From contig JANYFE010000012.1 in NCBI GenBank assembly GCA_025362795.1, forward strand, positions 1-64,000: a DNA stretch of 64,000 nucleotides, in the 5' to 3' direction. The stretch comes from Rhodobacterales bacterium. GTDB lineage: Bacteria > Pseudomonadota > Alphaproteobacteria > Rhodobacterales > Rhodobacteraceae. Position 1 is the first letter of the stretch, and each line of letters opens with the position of its first letter. Below, one piece after another: positions 1-9,093 of this stretch. Under the pieces are notes generated by a model. That model did no database searches and was not told the DNA's origin. It saw only the letters and a program-made list of their open reading frames with translations. The translations under genes and the position numbers were made by a program.

Positions 1-77
1 CGCATTCATCGCTTGACGGTAGAACCCCCGATCAGGCCTACTTCAACCTGCCGCCGCCTGTAACGCTGGCGGCGTAA
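1..77 (+). mobile_element. C-terminal end of an IS3-family transposase (integrase-core OrfB), cut by the window edge
   Basis: Reading from base 3, the only open frame gives HSSLDGRTPDQAYFNLPPP and stops at TAA 75-77. The phrase HSSLDGRTPDQAY is the hallmark tail of IS3-family OrfB (DDE integrase core). Only the last 24 codons are inside the window, so completeness cannot be judged. The bases after the stop, to about 140, would be the insertion sequence end; the terminal inverted repeat cannot be fixed without the other end. Confidence 0.8.
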
Positions 78-224
78 TCGAGGCGGAAAACCACTTAGAA
101 AACGCCCAGAACCTGTTCAGATAAACCGAACCACCTCTGTACGTTTCATGACGGAAATTCCTTGTTAATGTACGGCAACATCTGAGTTGCTTGCACTTAC
201 AACCGCCGCGACGGCAATTCGTTC

Positions 225-241
225 CGTGGTTGCCACGTTTT
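225..241 (+). terminator. Small hairpin with T-tract after the IS end
   Basis: CGTGG (225-229), a 3-base loop, CCACG (233-237) and TTTT (238-241) form a short intrinsic-terminator-like structure on the + strand. It lies between the transposase remnant and the convergent kinase gene. The stem is only five pairs, so the call is modest. Confidence 0.35.
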
Positions 242-247
242 GGTCAA

Positions 248-1636
248 TCACGAAGCCGGCACCGCCTGCGGATCAGAGAAAATCACATCAACGCGCAAGC
301 CAGGTGACGCGTCGGACAATTGGACTTTGGCGCCGATACGGTCGGTGATGGCCTTGACGAGCGCCAGACCCAGCCCGTTGCCACTGCCACTGCGGTTGGG
401 GTCGCTGCGGTAAAACAGGTCAAAGACCCGGTCGCGTTCGGCAGGGGCGACGCCAGGGCCGTTGTCAGTGACGCTTAGCCGGGTCAGGCCATTGGTGGTC
501 GTTGCAGAAAGGGCAATGCGGGTGCCGGCCGGACAATGGGTGATGGCATTTTGAACCAGATTGGCAACCATTTGCGCCAGCATATCCCGATCGCCAGAGG
601 CCGTGATTGTGCTGGTCAGTGGCACCAAAATCAGAGTCTGGCCATGTTCCTCTGCAATAGGCCCGAAGGTTTCAGCCATTTCGGCCAAAAGTGGGGCCAA
701 GGGAACTGCGACAAGGCCACCAGGGGAAGCAGAGCTTTCCAGATGCGAAATCCGCAAGATCGCGTCGAATACGCTGCGCAGGCGGCCCAACTCGCTGGCG
801 ATATCATCCAGAGCGGGCGTGGGATCAAGCCCCTTGTCCAGGGCCGCATAGGCGCCATCCACCGACAGAAAGGCGCGGCTCAGCGGGGTGCGCAGGTCAT
901 GGGCGATGGCGGCAGCCGAGGCTTTGGTGACAGCGAGCAGCTGTGACAGCCGGTCAAGGTGGCGGTTCATGCCACGGGCGATGCGGTCGATCTGGTCGTT
1001 GCCGTCCGATACATCGGCGCGGGCCGAGGGGTCGCCCTGTGATACTTTGTCCAACGTGGTCGATATCCGCTCCAGCTTGATTTGGGTTTGCAGGCTGGTG
1101 AAGTAGCCGATGGCGAGGACAACCGCGCTGAACACCACGCCCATAAGGGCAAAGGCCCACAGCATCCGATTTTCTTGCAACTCGATCAGGGTAAGGTTGC
1201 GTCCGACCACCAGAACGAAAGGGCCAAGCGCAGCGGTGTTCAGGTAGAATTCCTCGGTCACCTTTTGAGTCGGCGTCGATTTGGCCACCATCGTAACACT
1301 TTGCCGCAACCATCCCATCGTTGCGGGGGCGGCGTCGATATTGCCTGCCAGCTTGCCGCCAATGGGATCGAACAATGCGACGGCGCGAAATTCGGTGCGC
1401 AAGGTGTGGCGCATGGAGTTGATGGCATCGACGAGGCCCACCGCCCCGGAGTCGGCATAGATTTGTGCCAGCAGTCCGCGATCTTCGACGATCTCGTTTT
1501 CCAGCGTGGTGGCCATTTGTTGCTGAATGTAAAAATATGAAGTGACTGCGGCCAGGACAAGAACGGCGGCAAAGACCAGCGTGGCCCGGACGGCCGTTTT
1601 GAACGCCGCCCCTGAAGTGACGCTACCGCGGTCCAT
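248..1636 (-). CDS. Two-component sensor histidine kinase (HAMP-HisKA-HATPase)
   Basis: This 462-residue membrane kinase has an N-terminal membrane segment at about residues 15-37, a periplasmic sensor of about 120 residues, a second membrane segment at about 158-180 and a HAMP linker. The H-box is IAHDLRTPLSRA (about residue 244). The ATP-binding domain has NLVQNAITH, DNGPGV and GNGLGLALV. It autophosphorylates and passes phosphate to a regulator, clearly the upstream gene, since its ATG lies 14 bases inside that gene's end. The input signal cannot be read from the sequence. It sits just inside an IS end, so the pair may be accessory. Confidence 0.9.
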   Translation of the reverse strand: MDRGSVTSGAAFKTAVRATLVFAAVLVLAAVTSYFYIQQQMATTLENEIVEDRGLLAQIYADSGAVGLVDAINSMRHTLRTEFRAVALFDPIGGKLAGNIDAAPATMGWLRQSVTMVAKSTPTQKVTEEFYLNTAALGPFVLVVGRNLTLIELQENRMLWAFALMGVVFSAVVLAIGYFTSLQTQIKLERISTTLDKVSQGDPSARADVSDGNDQIDRIARGMNRHLDRLSQLLAVTKASAAAIAHDLRTPLSRAFLSVDGAYAALDKGLDPTPALDDIASELGRLRSVFDAILRISHLESSASPGGLVAVPLAPLLAEMAETFGPIAEEHGQTLILVPLTSTITASGDRDMLAQMVANLVQNAITHCPAGTRIALSATTTNGLTRLSVTDNGPGVAPAERDRVFDLFYRSDPNRSGSGNGLGLALVKAITDRIGAKVQLSDASPGLRVDVIFSDPQAVPAS

Positions 1637-2300
1637 GCATCGTATACCCGGTACTGCGGACGGTGTGGATCAGGGGGCAGTCGAAGGGTTTATCGACCTT
1701 GGCGCGCAGGCGGCTGACATGTGTTTCCACGACGGTTGTGTTGGGTTCGAAGTTGAAATTCCAGACCCGCTCCAACAGCATGGTCCGGGTGACGACCCGG
1801 CCCGCATTGCGCATCAGAATTTCCAGCAGGGCAAATTCCTTGGATTGCAGGTCGATCTGCTGGCTTTGCCGCCGGGCGGTGCGCGAGAGCAGATCAAGGG
1901 TCAGGTCGTAGACTGCCAAGTTGGCGATTTCTGCCATATCGCGGTGGCGGCGCGCCAACGCAGTGACACGTGCAATGAGTTCGGAAAAGTGAAAGGGTTT
2001 GACCAGGTAATCATCACCACCCGCCGCCAGCCCCTCGACCCGCTCGGTGACATCACCCATTGCGGTCAGGAACAGCACCGGCGTGTCGTTGCGCGCCGCA
2101 CGCAGGGCCTTGACCAGCGACAGGCCATCCATGCCCGGCATCATGCGATCCAGAATGGCCAGATCGGCGTTGTTGTACAAAAGGTATGTCAGCGCTTCAC
2201 GACCATCGGTGACATGATCGACGGAGTGGCCATTTTCGCTCAGGCCGTTTGTGATGAATTCGGCAACTTTGCGGTCATCTTCCGCCAGCAGGATTTTCAT
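1623..2300 (-). CDS. OmpR/PhoB-family response regulator
   Basis: This 225-residue protein has a receiver domain (LLAEDDRKVAEF at the N-terminus, phospho-acceptor Asp in LAILDRMMPGMDG near residue 51, Lys in LVKPFHFSEL near residue 101) and a C-terminal winged helix (KEFALLEILMRNAGRVVTR, then VETHVSRLRAKVD). It is the cognate partner of the overlapping histidine kinase downstream. Phosphorylation should control DNA binding and transcription, but targets are unknown. No metal-transport target gene is adjacent on this strand. Confidence 0.92.
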   Translation of the reverse strand: MKILLAEDDRKVAEFITNGLSENGHSVDHVTDGREALTYLLYNNADLAILDRMMPGMDGLSLVKALRAARNDTPVLFLTAMGDVTERVEGLAAGGDDYLVKPFHFSELIARVTALARRHRDMAEIANLAVYDLTLDLLSRTARRQSQQIDLQSKEFALLEILMRNAGRVVTRTMLLERVWNFNFEPNTTVVETHVSRLRAKVDKPFDCPLIHTVRSTGYTMHGPR

Positions 2301-2373
2301 ATTCGACTCAGGAATGAGGTTTCAGATCAGGCATGAGGCCTCGGTTGGAAAATGGCCAGTCGAATTGACGTGA

Positions 2374-3516
2374 TCACGACAGGGCCGTTCTGATCCAATC
2401 AAGCCGAGCGGGCGGGACGAGGCCCAGGCAGTAGAAGTTAAGTCCGTCGGCGTAAGGTTTTGTCCGGGCGACCTTGTCCGCGAGGTCGGCACGGTCGCGC
2501 TGGCTTGGGTGAAACAACTGAAAGCCTGCGATCAGGGTCTTGTTCGGTCCAAGCAGGGCTTTGGTGGCCGCCATCTGGTTGGGGATGTTTTCGGATTGGG
2601 TCCTGTAGGCACAGTGCAGGATGCCGTCAAGAAACGGGACCAAATCGGGCAGTTTGATGCCAGTCTCCTCGGATCCGGCGGCGTCAATCAGCAGCAGCCG
2701 CGTAGATTTGGGCACAACGGCGCGAATCTCGGCGATAAGGGCGGTGACACCTGTGCTTCTCCACTTGAGGTAGGATTGCAGGGCAGGGGAAAACGTTGTC
2801 GCCGCCGGGCTGGGAATTTCTCGGGCAAAGGCATTGTCCAGAAGGTTGCAAACGATTTGACGGGCCTCTTCGGCGGGAATGCCCGCTTGGATCGCTGCGC
2901 GCCGGCAATGATTGCAAAAACAGACACCAAGCAGAAAGTCCTCTTCACGGGTCAGCGGCAGTCCGTCTTTTTCGTGATGATAGCCGTGGGAGAATGCCAT
3001 GAAGTCAGGAGATTCGATTTCGATGCGGTCAGGTGCATAGGTTTCCGCGATTTCTTGCACCATCGTCGTGACATAGGCACGCGCGGCAGGGCTGGAGGGG
3101 CAAAGGCCATAGAAACTCGGATTGTCATGGGCAGTGCGCAGGCAATGGTCGGGATGAAGTATGCCGAGGCGGGTGTTGTGCAGGCAAACGGTCCATGCAG
3201 AGACTTTTAGCCCGCGTTTGTCGCGGCGGCGAATCATTTCGGCCAGGATATCGCCCTCTGTGGCTACGATGTCGGCTTGGAGGGGTTGGATTTCCTGACC
3301 CTGCCAGCGGGCAGGGTCGGGGCGGTAGTAGACGGTGCCGTCTTGCGGGAAATACACGCGGCGCTTGGGATTGCCGGGTTGGACAAAGCGACCGGCATGA
3401 TAGGAGACGGCGAGGCTGATCATATTGGCCCCGGCTGCAGTGATACGGTCGGTGGTGGTGGCGGGCGTCAGATCGTGCAAATCCCACGGGTATGCCCAGA
3501 TCGAGATGTCAGTCAT
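2374..3516 (-). CDS. Uncharacterised protein, probably TIM-barrel/glycosidase-like
   Basis: The 380 residues show no signal peptide. The opening ISIWAYPWDLHDL, the segment IEIESPDFMAFSHGYHHEKDG and a CFCNHCRR motif (about residues 195-202, possibly metal-binding) are the notable features. Alternating strand and helix texture with acidic residues after hydrophobic strands suggests a barrel similar to family-10-type glycoside hydrolase-like proteins. I do not recognise an experimentally defined family. Its ATG overlaps the end of the upstream amidohydrolase by 8 bases, so the two are translationally coupled and probably act on the same compound. Confidence 0.6.
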   Translation of the reverse strand: MTDISIWAYPWDLHDLTPATTTDRITAAGANMISLAVSYHAGRFVQPGNPKRRVYFPQDGTVYYRPDPARWQGQEIQPLQADIVATEGDILAEMIRRRDKRGLKVSAWTVCLHNTRLGILHPDHCLRTAHDNPSFYGLCPSSPAARAYVTTMVQEIAETYAPDRIEIESPDFMAFSHGYHHEKDGLPLTREEDFLLGVCFCNHCRRAAIQAGIPAEEARQIVCNLLDNAFAREIPSPAATTFSPALQSYLKWRSTGVTALIAEIRAVVPKSTRLLLIDAAGSEETGIKLPDLVPFLDGILHCAYRTQSENIPNQMAATKALLGPNKTLIAGFQLFHPSQRDRADLADKVARTKPYADGLNFYCLGLVPPARLDWIRTALS

Positions 3517-4633
3517 GCCAGACCCCGTTCAGGACGCGGCCATTGGCAGTCAGCAGATGGTCGTGAGTGAGGATTTCGCCCAGGACATCTTCTAGGTCGA
3601 TTGGGCGGCGCTCGAGACTGACTATGCTGGCATCGCCGGTCGCACCGATGGCGAAAGTGCCAAGGTCGGAGCGGCGAAGGGCTTTGGCGGGGGCCGTAGT
3701 CGTGGCGGCGATGAGCTGCGGAAGCGCCATGCCGAGGGCGTGGAATTTGGTCATCGTCCGCAGCAAATCCCATGCCGGGCCGTTGATACAAAGGGCGTGG
3801 ACGTCGGACGAAATGCTGTCGGGCCAGAAGCCCTGCGCTGCCATCGCGCGGGCGGTCGCCCATGAAAAGCTTCCCATGCCGTGCCCGATATCGAAGAGGA
3901 CACCGCGCTGGCGAGCGTGCAGAACTGCCTCGCGGATGGTGCCGTTTTGCAGAACCGGGGCGTTGGGGAAAGGGCGGTAGCAATGGGTCAGAACGTCGCC
4001 GGGGCGCAGCAGGTTGACCGCCTCTGAATAGGTCGGCGGGGCTTCATCGATGTGGCACATCAGTGGCAGATTGCAGCGGTCAGCAACTTCCAAGGCAATT
4101 TGCAGGGGGGCGGTGCCGGAGGTGCCACCCGCGTGTTTGCCGATACGGACCTTGATGCCGATAATGGTTTTGGGATGCGCCAGAGCTACGTCGACGGCGT
4201 CGCGGGCGGCCATCAGGCGCATGTCCTGCGCCTCGCCAACAGAAATCCGGTGGGAAAAGCCGTAGATGCCCGCAAAAGAGATGTTCAGGTAGGCGAGGAC
4301 GCGGGTCCGGGAGGGCGCTATGACGTGTTTTTGGAAACCTGCAAAATTGCCGGGGCCCGCACTGCCGGTATCAACACAGGTGGTGACAGCGCACGCGCGG
4401 CCATAGGCGTCGGCGTCCACGCCCAGCGAAGTGCCGCCCCAGTAGACATGGGTATGCAGGTCAATCAGCCCGGGGGTGACGATCTGATCCGCGACTTCTC
4501 GGATGTTTTGTCCCTCCAGGTTGTCACCCAAAGCCGAAACACGCCCAGAGGTGAAGGCGACATCGGTGACGCGGTCGATGTCTTGGGAGGGGTCGATGAC
4601 GCGGCCACCGTGCAGGATCAGGTCGTGGGGCAT
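3509..4633 (-). CDS. Amidohydrolase-superfamily enzyme (dihydroorotase-like/deacetylase type)
   Basis: This 374-residue metallohydrolase has the HxH metal motif in LIDLHTHVYWGG (His60, His62), a candidate carboxylated lysine in IIGIKVRIGK, further metal-ligand histidines in CHIDEAP and LTHCY, and a late Asp in SSDVHA. This matches the dihydroorotase-like amidohydrolases used on cyclic amides or N-acyl groups. It lies far from pyrimidine genes and is coupled to an unknown TIM-barrel-like protein, so pyrimidine synthesis is unlikely to be its job. The substrate is not known. Confidence 0.8.
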   Translation of the reverse strand: MPHDLILHGGRVIDPSQDIDRVTDVAFTSGRVSALGDNLEGQNIREVADQIVTPGLIDLHTHVYWGGTSLGVDADAYGRACAVTTCVDTGSAGPGNFAGFQKHVIAPSRTRVLAYLNISFAGIYGFSHRISVGEAQDMRLMAARDAVDVALAHPKTIIGIKVRIGKHAGGTSGTAPLQIALEVADRCNLPLMCHIDEAPPTYSEAVNLLRPGDVLTHCYRPFPNAPVLQNGTIREAVLHARQRGVLFDIGHGMGSFSWATARAMAAQGFWPDSISSDVHALCINGPAWDLLRTMTKFHALGMALPQLIAATTTAPAKALRRSDLGTFAIGATGDASIVSLERRPIDLEDVLGEILTHDHLLTANGRVLNGVWHD

Positions 4634-4793
4634 ATGGCCTCGCTGGGTTGGATGATCTGCATATCACGCCTGCCTGGCGCGCCGGACAATGGCCCTTCGT
4701 GCCTGACAGACAATTTTTACTGGATTCAATCGGACAAAAGCGAGGATGACTGTTTGAAGGCTTTTGCCAGTATGGGCAACTGGCGAGAGGCCG

Positions 4794-7046
4794 TCATGCC
4801 TTTTCCGGGTCCATGCGCAGCATGCGCAAAGCGTTCAAGGTGACAAGGACAGTAGCGCCGGTATCTGCCAGGATCGCGATCCACAATCCGGTGACGCCGA
4901 GGATTGTTGTCACCAGAAACACAGCCTTCAGCCCAAGCGCGATGGCGACGTTCTGGCGAATGTTGGCCATAGTGGCGCGGGCCAGCCGGATCATCGCAGC
5001 GATGTCTGTCACCCGGTCGCGCAGCAGGGCGGCGGATGCCGTCTCCAACGCCACGTCGGTGCCGGAGCCCATCGCCACGCCGACCGTCGCGGCCGCCAAA
5101 GCGGGTGCATCATTGATACCATCGCCGACCATAATTACGCCACCCAGGCCGGCCATCGCTTTGAGGGCCGCGACCTTGTCGTGAGGCATAAGATCGGCGC
5201 GATAGTCCATGCCCAAGGCACCGGCAATCGCGGCACCAGTGCGAGCATTGTCACCTGTCAGCATGACGGCGCTGACGCCCATAGCTTTCAATTGGGCGAC
5301 GGCGTCTCTGGCGTCGCTGCGTGGCTCGTCGCGCATTGCGATCAGGCCAAGCGCATGGGCGGCGCGAAACACCACGACAACGGTCTTGCCCTCGCCTTCC
5401 ATTTTGGTCGCAAGGCGCAGGCCCGCATCGTCCAGCGCTCCGTTGTCCCTGGCAAAGCGCGGTGAGGCAACCCAAGCAAGTTGCCCTTCCACCAGCGCCT
5501 CTGCACCCTTTCCGACCAGTGCCTTTGCACCACTTGCGGCAAGGGCCGGCACACCGGCCTGTTCGGCACGGCGCAGGATAGCTGCGGCCAAAGGGTGGCT
5601 CGAGTCACTTTCGACCGCGGCAGCGACCGCCAGCAAATCGGACTCCGTGCCGTCCAGAACCACCAGATCCGTCACTGCAGGCCGGCCCGCGGTCAGGGTG
5701 CCGGTTTTGTCAAAGGCCACCTGCGTGACGCGGGCCGCTGCCTCGATCACCGAGCCGCCTTTCATCAACATCCCACGCCGCGCACCAGTTGAAAGTGCAG
5801 AGGCGATCGAGGCCGGAACCGAAATTACCAGGGCGCAGGGACAGCCGATCAACAGCAGCGCCAGCCCGCGATAAATCCATGTGCCCCAAACCTGGCCAAA
5901 GAACAGCGGAGGCACAAGCGCGACCAACAGGCCAAGGCAGGTGATGGCCGGCATGTAGTATTTGCTAAATCGGTCAATGAAGCGTTCGGTCGGGGCGCGG
6001 GCACTTTCCGCTTCTTCCACCAGGGCAATGATGCGCGAGATGGTGTTGTTTTCGGCGGATTTGGTAACGGTAACGCGCAAGGCCGCCTCGGCATTGATCG
6101 AACCGGCAAAGACCGGGTCGCCCGGCGCTTTGGTTTTGGGCATGGACTCACCCGTCACCGGGCTTTCGTCTATGCCAGAGGTGCCATCGGAAATCGTGCC
6201 GTCTGCCGGAATGCGATCGCCGGGGCGGACCAGAACAATCTGGCCGATTTCCAGTGTGGCAGCGTCAACTTCGCGCGTCATGCCGTTATCGTCCAGCAGC
6301 GCGGTTTTGGGCACCAGACTCGCCAAGGCGCGGATCGAGGCGCGGGCGCGGTCAGCAGCGACGCCCTCCAGTACTTCACCAACTGCGAACAGAAACACCA
6401 CCAGCGCCGCTTCTTCTGCAGCGCCAATGAACAACGCGCCGACGGCAGCAATCGTCATCAGCGCTTCGATGGTGAAGGGAATTCCTGCCCTAAGGGCAGC
6501 CAGCGCACGCAGGGCCACTGGCGCGACCCCGATAAGGCAGGCCGCAACAAAGGCCCAAAGCGCCACCTGTTCCGACGCTAAATGCTTCACCAAGGTGGCC
6601 CCAGCCAACAAAATCCCGGTTCCAATTACCAGTCTGCCTTTGGCGGTCTGATGCCAACGATTGTCCGGCTCTTTCGCCGCGATTGCATGTGTGTGGCCAG
6701 GCCCGACGTGGCTGGAATGATCCGCAACGGCTGCCGCTTTGGAGTCGTGATCATGGCCCTTGCTGCCTATATCGACTGCCGCGGTGGGCCGGATAAACTT
6801 GCGTTTGGTGGCCGCGGCCCCCTTCGCTGCAATGCCGTATCCCAGCTTTTTCACCGTCGCCTCAACCGCGTCCCGCGAACTTGCTTGGGGGTTCAGTACC
6901 AAGCTCAACCGCTCTGACAGCACGCCGACCTGCACATCCGCGACACCCGGCAAGCGTTCCAGCGCCGTGGTGATCTTGGCAGCACAGGCCGCGCAGTCCA
7001 TGCCTGTTACGGTCCAGTCGTGGCGCTCGTTCGGATTGCCCGTCAT
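4794..7046 (-). CDS. zntA: Zn/Cd/Pb-exporting P1B-type ATPase
   Basis: This 750-residue heavy-metal pump has an N-terminal HMA domain with GMDCAACA (Cys19, Cys22), a His/Asp-rich linker at about 95-125 (HDHD, HSSH, GHTH), membrane helices, the transport motif CPCALVIS, the phosphorylation motif DKTGTLTAG and the hinge GDGINDAPALA. The CPC motif and His-rich linker fit divalent Zn2+/Cd2+/Pb2+ export. I start it at ATG 7046, because AAGGA lies just upstream; a GTG one codon earlier is also open. It is divergent from a MerR-type regulator, with the expected operator between them. Confidence 0.92.
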   Translation of the reverse strand: MTGNPNERHDWTVTGMDCAACAAKITTALERLPGVADVQVGVLSERLSLVLNPQASSRDAVEATVKKLGYGIAAKGAAATKRKFIRPTAAVDIGSKGHDHDSKAAAVADHSSHVGPGHTHAIAAKEPDNRWHQTAKGRLVIGTGILLAGATLVKHLASEQVALWAFVAACLIGVAPVALRALAALRAGIPFTIEALMTIAAVGALFIGAAEEAALVVFLFAVGEVLEGVAADRARASIRALASLVPKTALLDDNGMTREVDAATLEIGQIVLVRPGDRIPADGTISDGTSGIDESPVTGESMPKTKAPGDPVFAGSINAEAALRVTVTKSAENNTISRIIALVEEAESARAPTERFIDRFSKYYMPAITCLGLLVALVPPLFFGQVWGTWIYRGLALLLIGCPCALVISVPASIASALSTGARRGMLMKGGSVIEAAARVTQVAFDKTGTLTAGRPAVTDLVVLDGTESDLLAVAAAVESDSSHPLAAAILRRAEQAGVPALAASGAKALVGKGAEALVEGQLAWVASPRFARDNGALDDAGLRLATKMEGEGKTVVVVFRAAHALGLIAMRDEPRSDARDAVAQLKAMGVSAVMLTGDNARTGAAIAGALGMDYRADLMPHDKVAALKAMAGLGGVIMVGDGINDAPALAAATVGVAMGSGTDVALETASAALLRDRVTDIAAMIRLARATMANIRQNVAIALGLKAVFLVTTILGVTGLWIAILADTGATVLVTLNALRMLRMDPEKA

Positions 7047-7093
7047 CACAGTCCTTTCGCCGCCAAAGCGGTCCTTGTATCTCTCGATTCACA

Positions 7094-7124
7094 TACCTAA
7101 TGTCTCTAGTAACTATAGGTTCAA
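7094..7124 (-). promoter_or_regulatory. MerR-type zntA promoter and operator
   Basis: On the minus strand, a -35 box TTGAAC (7124-7119) and a -10 box TAGGTA (7099-7094) are separated by 19 bases, the over-long spacer typical of MerR-family activated promoters. Inside the spacer is an imperfect dyad, 7-base arms around one central base (7104-7118, CTCTAGT/ACTATAG). This is where ZntR/CadR-type regulators bind and untwist DNA on metal binding. Confidence 0.8.
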
Positions 7125-7133
7125 GGGGTTTTC

Positions 7134-7574
7134 ATGCTGACTATCGGAAAACTTGGTGCGGCGACGGGCGTCAAGGTACCGACCATCCGTTACTACGAAC
7201 AGATTGGCCTGCTGCCCGACGCTGAACGCTCTTCCGGCAACCAGCGGCTCTACGGGCGGACCGTGCAAGACCGGCTTGCCTTTATTCGGCACGCCCGCGA
7301 ACTGGGTTTTCCTCTGGAGGCGATCCGGGATCTGTTGAGCCTGTCGGACCGCCCCGACCAGTCCTGCACAGAAGTAGATGCGATTGCTCAGGCTCAGTTG
7401 CAGGCGGTGAAAGGTCGGATTGCGCGCCTGCACGCGTTGAAGGGTGAACTGGAGCGGATGATTGGACAGTGTGCGGGTGGCAGCATTGCCGACTGCCGCG
7501 TGATCGAGGTGCTGGGCAACCATCTGCATTGTTCGGCCGATCATGGCCGCGATCTGCTTGCCGTGTCGGAGTAA
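7134..7574 (+). CDS. MerR-family metal-responsive regulator (ZntR/CadR-like)
   Basis: This 146-residue activator has the N-terminal MerR helix-turn-helix (TIGKLGAATGVKVPTIRYYE), a dimerisation helix and metal-ligand cysteines at SCTEV (about 79), CAGG and DCRV (about 115-124), with a His/Cys tail HLHCSADHGRD. The pattern is that of Zn/Cd/Pb sensors rather than Hg or Cu sensors. It should activate the divergent zntA gene through the 19-base-spacer promoter. The MFS gene begins five bases after its stop and is likely co-transcribed. Confidence 0.9.
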   Translation: MLTIGKLGAATGVKVPTIRYYEQIGLLPDAERSSGNQRLYGRTVQDRLAFIRHARELGFPLEAIRDLLSLSDRPDQSCTEVDAIAQAQLQAVKGRIARLHALKGELERMIGQCAGGSIADCRVIEVLGNHLHCSADHGRDLLAVSE

Positions 7575-7578
7575 GCCC

Positions 7579-8892
7579 ATGCTGCGCATTCTCTCCAACG
7601 GGACTTTCCGCCACCTCTATGTCGCTCAGGTCACTTCGCTGATCGGCACAGGACTGGCCACCGTGGCGCTCGGTCTGCTCGCCTGGCAATTGGCGGGCGC
7701 AAATGCCGGATTGGTGCTTGGGACAGCGCTGGCAATCAAGATGGTCGCTTATGTGACGCTTGCTCCGGTCGCGTCGGCACTGGCGGCACGGCTGCCGCGC
7801 CGGGCTTTTCTGGTCTCGCTGGATTTGATCCGCGCCGTTGTCGTGCTGTTCTTGCCGTTCGTCACGGAAGTTGGCCAAGTCTACTTTCTGATCTTCCTGC
7901 TGCAAGCCGCCTCTGCCGGGTTCACACCGGCATTTCAGGCGACGATCCCGGATGTGTTGCCGGAAGAAGCAGATTACACCAGCGCTTTGTCTCTGATGCG
8001 GCTGGCTGAGGATATGGAACAAGTGTTTAGCCCTATGCTTGCTGCTGGTTTGCTGACGCTGGTCAGCTTTCCCGTTCTGTTTGGCGGCACGGTCGCGGGC
8101 TTTGCGGTCTCGGCTGCGCTGGTGTTCAGTGTCAGTCTGCCCGCGCGCGTCCAAAGCCACGCTGAGCCTTTCTTCACGACCACCACCAAGGGCCTGCGAA
8201 TTTATCTGGCAACACCCCGGCTTCGCGGATTGATGGCGATGGAACTGGCTGTCGCCGCGGCTGGCGCGATGGTTTACGTCAACACAGTCGTGTTGGTGCA
8301 GGTGCGTCTGGGGCTGGGAGCGCCGCAGGTTGCGCTTGCGTTTGCGGCGTTTGGGGCGGGGTCGATGGCGGCGGCAGTGTTGTTGCCGCGTGTGTTGGAC
8401 CGGATGCCGGACCGTCCCGTGATGTTGGCTGGGGCGGCGGTAATGGTCGCGACGGTTGCAGTGCTGCCATTGGTCAGCGGGATGGCCGGATTGCTGCCGC
8501 TATGGTGTTTGGTCGGGTTCGGATTTGCACTAAGCCAGACTCCGATCGGTCGCATATTGAACCGATCCGCGCAGCCCGAAAATCGGCCGGCGATCTTTGC
8601 AGCGCAATTCGCACTGTCGCACGCCTGCTGGCTGGTCACTTACCCGCTGGCTGGGTGGCTGGGCGCGGCTTTCGGTTTGAATGTCGCTGCACTAGGCTTG
8701 GCAGGGCTGGGGTGTGGGGCGATGGCGATAGTATTCTGGGTGTGGCCTGCCGCCGACCCCGCCGAGTTGGCGCACTGCCACCCTGAACTCGCGCCCGATC
8801 ATCCCCATCTGGCAACAACCGCACACGGGCCGCACCGCCACAAATTCACGATCGACGCTTTGCACCAGCATTGGCCAAAGCTGACGGCCTGA
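7579..8892 (+). CDS. MFS transporter with His-rich cytoplasmic tail
   Basis: This 437-residue protein has about 12 hydrophobic segments, with the MFS_3/enterobactin-exporter-like layout. I start it at ATG 7579, right after the regulator stop; the longer frame from 7543 lies inside merR. The C-terminus is rich in His (AHCHPELAPDHPHL, then HGPHRHKF), which suggests metal binding or export. It forms a likely operon with the MerR regulator and is linked to zntA. Substrate is inferred from context only. Confidence 0.8.
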   Translation: MLRILSNGTFRHLYVAQVTSLIGTGLATVALGLLAWQLAGANAGLVLGTALAIKMVAYVTLAPVASALAARLPRRAFLVSLDLIRAVVVLFLPFVTEVGQVYFLIFLLQAASAGFTPAFQATIPDVLPEEADYTSALSLMRLAEDMEQVFSPMLAAGLLTLVSFPVLFGGTVAGFAVSAALVFSVSLPARVQSHAEPFFTTTTKGLRIYLATPRLRGLMAMELAVAAAGAMVYVNTVVLVQVRLGLGAPQVALAFAAFGAGSMAAAVLLPRVLDRMPDRPVMLAGAAVMVATVAVLPLVSGMAGLLPLWCLVGFGFALSQTPIGRILNRSAQPENRPAIFAAQFALSHACWLVTYPLAGWLGAAFGLNVAALGLAGLGCGAMAIVFWVWPAADPAELAHCHPELAPDHPHLATTAHGPHRHKFTIDALHQHWPKLTA

Positions 8893-9093
8893 AAACCATT
8901 TGCAATTTATGGCAAGTAGTCCGAACAAACCGTCACCACCCAACGCAGATCTCTCTTGGCGCGTTGAAAGCCATTTCTTCCTGAACGAAGTTTGGGGGGG
9001 GCTGATTTTTCCAGAGGTTTCCCGGTTTCCGCGCGATTAATACAGCCCTTGGCAAGCCACCGTCGTCGCGCCAGCGGTGGAGCGACGCGTGGT

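Noticed and set aside
8909-9040. Short open frame before the patatin remnant
   Set aside because: It has 43 codons, no good ribosome-binding site, and no recognisable protein pattern.
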